A DNA stretch of 64,000 nt from Ilex aquifolium. Taxonomy: Eukaryota > Streptophyta > Magnoliopsida > Aquifoliales > Aquifoliaceae. Both the position numbers and the translations under genes were made by a program. Shown piece after piece: positions 55,474 to 64,000 of this stretch. The notes beneath the pieces were generated by a model. The model was not told the origin of the DNA. It saw nothing but the letters and a program-made list of their open reading frames with translations, and made no database searches. The first letter of the stretch is position 1; each line of letters opens with the position of its first letter. Location of the stretch: positions 19,876,001 to 19,940,000 of the forward strand of contig OX637399.1 of assembly GCA_951799425.1 (NCBI GenBank). The letters run 5' to 3'.

Positions 55474-56505
55474 AATAACTAGTTCCTTGCAAGCAGGGCT
55501 AGATTCTCCTTCGGGTGCAAGACCCGGCTACTTGGTTCATACACTCCCCTGAGGTGAAATTCTGGAAAAGTGTAACGGTGTACGGAACCGGCGGTGTGAT
55601 TGCAAAATCAGATACCCAAAAAAAAAACACATGATTTTGTTCTATAAAATAGTCATTCGATGTGTAACATCCAACAACGATTTGGTTTTATAAACACATG
55701 ACTTTTATTTCAAAATGATCATTGGATGTAATTCATCAATGACGGATTTATCACACATTGGCATTGCATTGTGTTATGGGAGCCAGTGAGGGCTCGGGTT
55801 AAAGTGCATGAGTGAGTTTCATCTCATTTCATGGCATGACATGGTAATTTCCAACATTGAATTGCATATTCTTGTTTGGAAGGTATGTTGCTTGTTGAAA
55901 TTGCATGTGACATTTCATATGCATCTAGGTTGGGGAGTAGCCTCTTTGGAAGATACCCTATTGAGCGTGGCTCACCCTATATGGGAAAACATTTCAGGTG
56001 CGGGGTTCACGCTGGTGGAAGGCTCTCAATCGGGGCCCAAATGTTGAAGAAAAGCCGAAATGTGGCTTTAAATGATGTTTCTTTAAAACTAGACCTGTAA
56101 TTTAGTTTCTGGCATGTAATGCATGTAAAAGAAATGTAATTTGAACTTGTATTAACTATGTTTAATGCATAAATTCATGATGTGGGAGTATGAATTGATG
56201 TATATTGGACCTCGGATGGGTCATGTGATTGAATGTTGTTATCTAAGTATGGATAAATAGATCCGGTGTGGTCAATGTTGTATATCGGACCTCGGATGGG
56301 TCATGTGATTGTATGATTGCACAGGTTGTGTTTTGGGTAGAGCTCCCCATACAAAGGAGACCCTGCTCGAATTTTGTTAAATTATGGATCCCGATAAATG
56401 GGGCATAATGGCGTGATATCGAGTTACACGGTATCCACGGGTATTTCGCGGGTTAATGGGTGATCAACGAGTTAACAAAGGACCCCCAGTTTTTGGGGCA
56501 TCATA
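55474..56505 (+). repeat. Diverged Del-like LTR, plus orientation, 5'-truncated
   Basis: It aligns in order with the reverse complement of the array LTR (AAATGATCATTGGATGTA; GGAGTAGCCTCT; GCTCACCCTATA; AACATTTCAGGTG; GGTATTTCGCGGGTTAATGGG). It ends before a primer site at 56509-56520 (TGGTATCAAAGC, one mismatch to the initiator-Met site). An 80-bp tandem repeat lies at about 56198-56360. The start is missing. Confidence 0.72.
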
Positions 56506-56557
56506 GCTTGGTATCAAAGCTTATTGATATCTTAGTTTAATTCGAGTTAATCATGGG

Positions 56558-57313
56558 TTAATTATGCAATCCCAACAATGGAGTATACAATTTGTCTTGA
56601 AAACTTTCTACACTTAACTCCATTGCAATGCCCTCCCCAAGTTGAGAAATATGAATCTCAACACCACTCTTAGATGGAAAAATGACCTTGGGCTCATTAG
56701 CCTCTTGTGAGATAATAACTTTATCAAATTTTTCACAATCAAGAGTGGTGGGAGATTCAACATCAATATGCATTTCAATGGGATGATCAACCTCAATACA
56801 TTGACTAAGCTCCAAATGTTGTGCTTCATCCATAGCAATAATAACATTAGTCAATGTATCAAGTTGTTGGGTTATTTGGGCATTGAATTCCATTTGGTAT
56901 TGCATAAACTCGGTCAAAATATTTTCCAATTCTTGTTCAGTTGAGTCCTCATACGTTGGATAATGGCAAAATTCATTTGGTGGTGTGAGATTGGATGAAA
57001 AATCATGAGGTTCATTCTCCCAACCATAACTCGGATAACTCGGTGTAACATAATGATTGGGGTAAAAATTTTCGGAGGCCAAAAATGAATTTGAACCTTC
57101 GCATGCAAAGTCTTGAACCAAATAATTTCTTGGGCATTCATTAGTGAGGTGTCCATACTCACCACAAATTTTGCAAACGTTTTCAAAATAAGAGGCCATT
57201 CTTGGGCACTCACTAGTAATGTGCCCATAGTCATCACAAATCTCACACACGTTTTCATAATATGGGGCATTTGATACATTTTCATAATAATTATAAGACA
57301 TTATACAAAACAC
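56558..57313 (-). CDS. Tandem zinc-knuckle protein (251 aa)
   Basis: Two CCHC knuckles (CEICDDYGHITSEC and CKICGEYGHLTNEC), then VTPSYPSYGWENEPHDFSSN and TPPNEFCHYPTYEDSTEQEL, then a segment with QMEFNAQITQQLDTLTNVI and an acidic tail. The order matches the protein at 31113-31860. The frame is open to the truncation point. The N-terminal start (MFCIMSYNYYENV) is near the primer site, as for a first gene. It probably binds RNA as a nucleocapsid-like protein. No capsid or enzyme domain is recognisable. Confidence 0.68.
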   Translation of the reverse strand: MFCIMSYNYYENVSNAPYYENVCEICDDYGHITSECPRMASYFENVCKICGEYGHLTNECPRNYLVQDFACEGSNSFLASENFYPNHYVTPSYPSYGWENEPHDFSSNLTPPNEFCHYPTYEDSTEQELENILTEFMQYQMEFNAQITQQLDTLTNVIIAMDEAQHLELSQCIEVDHPIEMHIDVESPTTLDCEKFDKVIISQEANEPKVIFPSKSGVEIHISQLGEGIAMELSVESFQDKLYTPLLGLHN

Positions 57314-57442
57314 AAACTAAAACAAAATATTTACAAAAGAAACGACATACCTTGGCCCGTGATGAAAATCACGAGACTTACCATGCCGCCCAAAATCACC
57401 TTTGAACTCGACGCTTAACCTTCCCCGGCAACGGCGCCAAAA

Positions 57443-59315
57443 TGATTGATTGAAAACGTTATTGTTTCCTAACCGCTTAACATCACCCTCAACTATGTGT
57501 ATGGCTTATAGGAATGGGGGAGTGTCACTCTCCCTCCGGATGATGCAAGAAGATAGGAAACAACAACAAAATGGATGTGAATGAAAATGTGATGAACAAA
57601 ATGTATGAAATGAAATGCGTGTGTGGTGAACAAAAGTGCTCCCCAATCGCAAGGAGTCTTTCGTTGTCGGTGTTTTACTTGGAAGAGTATTCCAAGGTCG
57701 TCTCCTCAGGGAAGGAAAGGGAGTTTTGTGAAAGTGATTTTGCAAAAGTGAAAAGAAAGTGTAAAATCTTGTATTTGAGTTTTGTGTTTGGTTTGTGAAT
57801 GAAAATGCAAATAAAGCAAGTATTGATTAACCACAAAGGTTCACTCCAATGGGAATGTCATGCCAACTCAAAGCCTTCCTCCGATTGAGCATGAATGAAC
57901 GATTGATTCGGGGGAAGCTAGGGACGAGATTGGTGAGTAATCTAAGCATAAACCGTGACTAGGCCTACGGAATATCAAAGGCTCACCAACTCATCCACTC
58001 TCAACCCCGTCAAACCGAACCATTTGACTCTAAAGGGAGGAATGAAGACGAGTTGAAAATGGTATTCCCAAGAGGAATTTTCCCTTGGATTAACCAACTT
58101 AAATCCTAGCTACTCATATTAAAAATGCAAGACAAGCATAATGTAGATGGACATGAAAGAGAAATGGAGCATGGAACTTAACTTACAACAAGAAATCTAA
58201 AGCTATGAAGGAAAAATATGCAATACCCAATATAAAAGCTTGAAATGAAGAAAACTTAAATAACAATGGTGAAATGAAGAACATGAAAGTAAACTTGCAA
58301 TAAACTTGAAAGGAATGACATTAAAGACAATAAATGAAGCTTACAAGGTTCTTACATTAAACTACAAGTGAAAGAGTGGAAGAAAAATGCAAAAACGTCA
58401 CTTTGAGCACTATTCATCATCTTCCCCCTTGGAGCTTTCTATATCTAATCCTAAGCTTAGGTAGCCACCTCAATACAAGCTTGTAATGTTGAATATATGG
58501 AGTGTATGCCTCTCATTTTCGTGCATGGTGGTCCCCCCTAGCTGTGTGAACGAGCTCCCATCAAGAGAGGGATGAATGGATGGCTTTGACAGGCTAGGGA
58601 GAGCATAGCCTGGCAGCCCACTTCCCTCCCCCTTCCTTCAATGTTCAAGCCTCAAAAGTCTTCCCTAAGGTGTAAGAGAGACATGGTTGTGTAAGGAAAT
58701 GTTGGGGGAAACGTGGGAGAATCGATGGTGGGACCCCCAAGCAAGTGGGGCTGAGTTGCAGGAGCATCGGGGCTGCTTCAGGGGAGCGTACCGGTACGCG
58801 TACCGGTACCCCGAACACCAGAAACTTCGGCGTACCGGTACGCGTACCGGTACCCTCTTTTGTGCTCTGGACCACTTTTGGTAGAATCAGCATAACTTTT
58901 GATCCAACCGTTGGATTGGGCTGAAATTTTGACACATCATAGAAGACACCCAGATATACAACTTTCATGTTTTAAACTTTTTCAAATTATGTGTAGATCA
59001 TGGTAAAAATGGAGGAACTCCGAGGCAGTACTTCCAAACGATATGGCTGCTGATGCCCTTGTTCCCAAGCACCAATGCCTTCTTGATTTCTTCAATTTTA
59101 AGCCTCCAATTCTTCATGTATTGTGTCCATGCCTTCACCACACATCCATCAAGGTTGCAATGTCCTAAAATCAATCATTTAAGCTATAAAAGGTTGCAAC
59201 ATCAAAATATCAACATTATAGTTCAAAACGGCTAACTTCTAAGCACTTATATGCAAAAGTTGAGTTGAAATGCTTGCAATGAGGCCATGAAATATGCAAA
59301 ATTACGCACTTATCA
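57443..59315 (-). repeat. 5' LTR of truncated zinc-knuckle element (1873 bp)
   Basis: TGATTGATTG...CGCACTTATCA ends. It is alignable throughout to the LTRs at 26948 and 31988. Palindrome pairs with ACCGGT cores lie at 58790/58802 and 58834/58846. Confidence 0.82.
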
Positions 59316-62300
59316 GAGACCAAGATGAATTACTCCCCAAGATTGCAAAATTATCCCAAAAAGTGGAAAGTTTGGAAGTGAAAAAAGTAAACGAGGTGGC
59401 TAGTGTGCTCAAAGTTGATGAGCCATGCTCTATATGTGATACAATTGAGCATTCCATGAGGGAGTGCCCAACCATTGTAGCATTTAAGGAAGTGCTTCAT
59501 GAACAAGTCAATGCATTCAATCAACCTAAGCAATCATTTTCTCTATACTCTAGCACATATAATTCGAGATGGCAGAACGATCCTAACTTTAGTTGGAGAA
59601 ATGATAACACTACTACACCTCATGCATCTATATCATATGCCCCTCCTGTCCAACAAAATTAACATGTTTCTGGTCAAGGTTCGTCTATTAGTTCTCCACC
59701 TCACACCCACGAACCACAAGGGTTTGCATAGAACCTGCCTCGGCAGAGGTTTGGCCCTCAGGGTCAACCCCATGTACCACCTTACCAACCACCTCATAAA
59801 AGAAGTCTTGAGGACATTTTGCATCAATTCATACAAAGTCAAACGAAAACCAATAATCAAAATGCACAAGCTTTTAATGACCTTACAACTCAAATGACTA
59901 AGTTGAATAACTCATTGGGCGTGCTACAACAAGAAAAAAAAAATTCCAACACAACTCTTGGAAAACCCCAAAGGTCAACTTAGTATTGAGTCATCTAATG
60001 CCATTAAAAGTAATGTGGAGTAACTCAAGTCAATCACCACTATTAGAAGTGGGAAAGAAGTTAATAAAACCATTTTGTCAAAAGTCTCTAAAAATATAGA
60101 AAAAGAGACTTAGAGTGACTGTAAGGAGAGTCAAAGACTTGAGCTGCCTGAGATTATTGATTTGGTTGAGAATAAATGTCATATTCCTGCACCTTACTCG
60201 CAAAGATTAAGAGTACCTACGAAGCTTAGCAACACTATTGAAATTCTTGATGTGTTCAAGTAGGTAAAAATCAACATTCCATTGCTAGATGTCATACGAT
60301 AAGTGCCTTCTTATGCAAAGTTTTTGAAAGATCTTTGCACTGTCAAAAGAAAGATGAATGTGCAAAAGAAAACCTTCTTAACTGAGCAGGTAAGATCTAT
60401 ACTGTAGACCAACACTCCACCCAAGTCCAAGGATCTAAGTTATCCGACCATTTCAATAATCATAGGAGATTGCAAAGTGGAGCAAGCATTGTTAGACCTT
60501 GGTGCTAGTGTAAACCTTTTGCCTTATTCGATATACCAGTAATTAGGCTGTGGAGTTAAAGCTAACATCAATTATTCTCTAACTGGTGGATCGTAATGTG
60601 AAGATGTCAAGAGAGATTGTGGAGGATATGTTGGTCTAAGTGGATAGATTTTATTTCTAGTCGGTTTCATTGTGCTTAATACTCAACCAGTTGCTAACCC
60701 TGCTACTCAAATTTTAGTTATCTTAGGACGCCCTTTTTTTGCAACCTCTAATTCTATTATTAATTGTAGGAATGGTGTTATGAAGCTCATATTCAAAAAC
60801 ATGAGACTGGAATTGAATGTTTTCAACATCAATAAGCAGTTGGGTGATGATGGGGAAATACATTAAGTCAATATGATTGATACCATCAGAGAGTAACATG
60901 TGGAACATTTATGTGATGATGATTTCGAGGAAGATAATATGGTAAATAGCCCAGATTTGGATTATATTTTTTAATTAGGCACTTGGTTGCCTAAATTTGA
61001 AGAATTGCCATCGATTGAGAAGAAGATTGTTCCATCCTCTATTCAGCCACCTACACTGTAATTGAAGACCTACCATCTACACTCAAGTATGCATTTTGGG
61101 GTAGTGATGAGAAATTTTCGATGATGAGTTCATCACTAAAACTAGAGGAAGAAGAGAAATTATTGAGTGTCTTGAGACCTCACAAAGTTATTGGCTGGAC
61201 TATAGCCAATATTAAGGGTATCAACCCCCTTATTTGCACACATCGAATATATCTAGAGGACGATGCCAAACCATCCCAACAACCATAAAGAAAACTAAAT
61301 CCAATCATAAAGGATGTGGTTCAAGTTGAAGTCCTAAAGCTATTTGATGTAAAAATCATTTACCCTATTTCTAACAACAAATAGGTGAGCCCCACACAAG
61401 TGGTATCAAAGAAGTCAGGGTTCATTGTGGTTGCCAATGAGAACAATGAGATGATTCCAACTCGGTTAGTGACAGGGTGGAGAGTTTGTATTTAATATCG
61501 GAAGTTCAACTCTTGTACACACAAGGATCATTTTTCACCTCTGTTCATTGATCAAGTTTTGGAGAGGGTTGCAAGTCATTTGTTCTACTACTTTCTAGAT
61601 GGATACTCAAGTTATAATCAGATTGAGATTGCTCTGGAAAATCAAGAGAAGACTCCTTTCACTTGCCCCTTTAGGACATTTGCCTGCCACCTAATGTTAT
61701 TTGGGCTATGCAATGCCCTAGGTACATTCCAAAGGTATATGATGGGAATCTTTAATGACATGGTGAAGAAGATAGTGGAGTACTCATATATGATTTCCCG
61801 GTATTTGGTGATTCATTCAAGGGTGGTTTGAAAAATTTGGAGAAGGTGTTGGTGAGGTGTGAAGAAAAAAATTTGGTGCTCCATAGGGAGAAATGTCATT
61901 TCATGGTAACTTGGGGCATAGTTTTGGGTCATATAGTATCCACAAAGGGAATAGAGGTAGATAAATCAAACATTGAGTTAATTTCAAATCTACCCACCCC
62001 TAAAACTGTGAAAGATATGCGGTCGTTTCTTGGGTATTCTGGGTTTTATAGGCAGTTTATAAAGGATTTTAGTACTTTGTCACAACCTCTTTTGGCCAAA
62101 GATGTTCCTTTTGTGTGGTCGCCGGATTGTGAGACAGCTTTTAAAAAATTGAAAAATATGTTAATCTCACCTCCAATCATGCAACCCCTAAATTGGGAAC
62201 TTAAATTCAAGCTCATGTGCGATGCATGTGATTATGCAACTGGAGCTGTGTTGGTCCAACAATAAGACAAGAAACATCACATCATCTACTATGCTAGTAA

Positions 62301-64000
62301 GACCTTAAATGAATCACAAATTAATTACACCACCACTGAAAATGAATTACTAGCTATAGTTTTTTCATTGGATAAGTTTCAATCTTACATCATTGGTTCA
62401 CCTATTGTTGTTTATACTGATCATGCTGCTTTGAAGTATTTGTTGTCTAAATAGGATGCAAAGCCACAACTATTTAGGTGGATCCTACTCCTAAAAGAAT
62501 TTCATTTGATCATCAAAGATAACAAATGAGTCAATAATGCGGTGGCCGACCATTTATCACAGCTGGTTTTTCAAGACACAAAAGAGCACATCCGATGCAT
62601 AATACATTCCCTAATGAGCATTTATTTTCTGTTAATACATCTTGTCCTTGGTATGCTGACATTGTGAATTTTCTTGTTATAGGACAGATACCAGTACAAT
62701 GGAGTCCACTAGAGAAGAAGAAATTCCTGGTGAAGGTGAATTAGTTTGATTTTGATAACCATATCTTTTCAAGTATTGTCCTGCCCAAGTCATGATGAGA
62801 TGTGTACCAGATGGTGAGCAACAAAACATCATCTCCTTTTGCCACTTAGAAGCATGTGGAGGCCATTTTTGTCTCCAAGAAGATTTTAGCAAAAAATCTG
62901 CATTGTGGTTTCTACTGGACGAATTTATTCAAAGGTTGCTTCCAATTCTGTAAGAGTTGTGACAAGTGCCAAAGGTTAGGTAGTGTGATCCATTGGAATA
63001 TGATGCCCCTCACCCCCATCCTTGTCATTGTGATTTTTTTATTATTGGGGCATCAATTTCACGAGTTCTTTTCTTGTATCTTTTGGTTATCTTTATATTT
63101 TATTGGTAGTTGACTCTGTTTTGAAATAGGTAGAGGCGATTCCCACTAGGACCAATGATCATAAAATTATGATCAAATTTCTTCAGGAAAACATTTTTTC
63201 TAGATTTCGGATGCCTTGGGCTGTAATTACTAATGGTGGAATGCATTTTTGTAATAGGCCATTTGCGATTTGGATGCATAAATAATGGCATTACATACAA
63301 ATTCACCTACCACCCACAGACCAATGGTCAAGTTGAGCTAGCTAATAGGCAGATTAAGCACATACTTGAGAAAATAGTTAACCTAAACTATAAGGATTGG
63401 TTACTTTGGTTGATCGATGCTTTGTGAGCATACCGTATGGATTTTAAGACATATTTAGGTATATCTTCCTATTGGTTAGTTTATGGCAAGGCCTGTCACC
63501 TGCTAGTTGCAATGCATCACCGTGCTTACTGGGCTATAAAGAGCCAAAACTTCAATTTGGGTCTAGCGTGGAGCCATAGGAGGTTGGAACTGAATGAGCT
63601 TGAGGAGATACATAGTGATGCGTAAGAGCGTACCCCCATTATAAATAAAAGGTTAACGTTTTTCATGATCATTCCATTTTGAGAAAGACTTTGAACCGGG
63701 AGAGAGTACTCTTATACAATTCTCGAATTTACCTTTTTTCAAGGAAACTGCGATCCTATTCGACCAGTTTTTTTGTGGTCCACACTGTTTATCCTCACAA
63801 GGCTATAGAGGTAGAAACCCCTAAGAATGAATAGACTTTTAAAGTCAATGGCCAACAACTTAAGCTATTCTTGGAGGGTTTTTCAGCTGAGGGGACTATT
63901 GAGGAGCTTACTGATCCTGCGTATTAGGATCCTTCTTCTGATTATTTGTCCCCTGTTTCTTTTATCTGTTAGGTAGTTTTTTTTTTGTTTTTTAAGCTTA
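59316..64000 (+). mobile_element. Decayed Athila/Tat-like gag-pol relic
   Basis: Parts in order: gag C-terminus with a zinc knuckle (CSICDTIEHSMREC, about 59425-59470); FSLYSSTYNSRWQNDPNFSW; protease around 60440-60870 (DLGASVNLLP near 60497; LGRPFFATSNS near 60725); RT about 61180-62100; RNase H about 62200-62560 (LMCDACDYATGAVL; YTDHAALKYLL); integrase about 62820-63640 ([34 protein letters not shown]-like); and a C-terminal stretch near 63690-63930. It is heavily decayed, with well over ten breaks, and is clearly the oldest coding relic here. The 5' end is cut by the zinc-knuckle element, and the 3' part leaves the window. Confidence 0.85.

Larger units (their letters stand above)
56558..59315 (-). 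mobile_element. 3'-truncated zinc-knuckle element, relative of 26948-33794
   Basis: It has a 5' LTR (57443-59315), a primer site complement (57421-57439, a perfect TGGCGCCGTTGCCGGGGAA) and an internal frame with zinc knuckles; it then stops at about 56558 against a Del-like LTR. It is the same family as the nested element but clearly diverged. Its LTR end at 59315 abuts the gag-pol relic, which lacks its start, so this element probably inserted into the relic. Confidence 0.8.

Overview
The window looks like plant nuclear heterochromatin, probably from a flowering plant with a repeat-rich genome. It is almost wall-to-wall LTR retrotransposon DNA of several Ty3/gypsy groups (Athila/Tat-like and Del/Tekay-like), with copia-like LTR pieces and one Mutator-type MITE. 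The primer sites (initiator-Met type and the TGGCGCCGTTGCCGGGGAA type), LTRs of 1.5-3.1 kb and plant-style TATA boxes all fit. I recognise no host gene, tRNA, rRNA or CRISPR array.

Layout. 1-12620: a tandem array of a 4.3-kb non-autonomous Del-like element in minus orientation (LTR-internal-LTR-internal-LTR, sharing LTRs, no gag-pol). 12621-19267: remnants of another minus-strand LTR, an unassigned stretch, and two copia-like LTR pieces in opposite orientation. 19268-35456: a plus-strand Athila-like element lacking its 5' half. It retains a degraded pol, three downstream reading frames and a 3' LTR. It carries a 549-bp Mutator-type MITE (25860-26408) and a nested minus-strand, Athila-related non-autonomous element (26948-33794, TSD CTCAC) that encodes only zinc knuckles. 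35457-36987: a copia-like U3 scrap, then a Del-like LTR start and non-coding DNA. 36993-52261: a young Athila-like element in minus orientation, structurally complete, with a perfect 5-bp TSD (ATAAC), LTRs about 0.8% different, gag-PR-RT-RNase H-IN and the same three downstream frames. The last of these, ORF3, is split by a 951-bp solo LTR with its own perfect TSD (CCGCT). 52267-55473: leader and 5' LTR of another minus-strand element with a strong heat-shock-element array in U3. 55474-56505: a diverged plus-strand Del-like LTR. 56558-59315: a 3'-truncated zinc-knuckle element. 59316-64000: a heavily decayed plus-strand Athila/Tat gag-pol relic.

The most interesting signals are these. (1) Two Athila-like elements of different age share accessory frames downstream of pol: a roughly 36-48-residue single-pass membrane peptide, a small basic CCHC-like protein, and ORF3. 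In the first two, changes between copies are strongly biased to synonymous sites. TATA boxes lie at matching distances before the membrane peptide (97 and 103 bp) and before ORF3 (about 215 bp). (2) Several distinct LTR families carry clusters of short perfect palindromes, different in sequence per family but similarly arranged in evenly spaced pairs. Most lie upstream of TATA boxes, and one copy of the arrangement sits at the putative internal promoter of ORF3. (3) A tandem array of LTR elements shares its LTRs, a likely route to a satellite. (4) A nine-triplet perfect HSE array lies in a Ty3/gypsy-type LTR. All dates and identities are hand estimates from the sequence.
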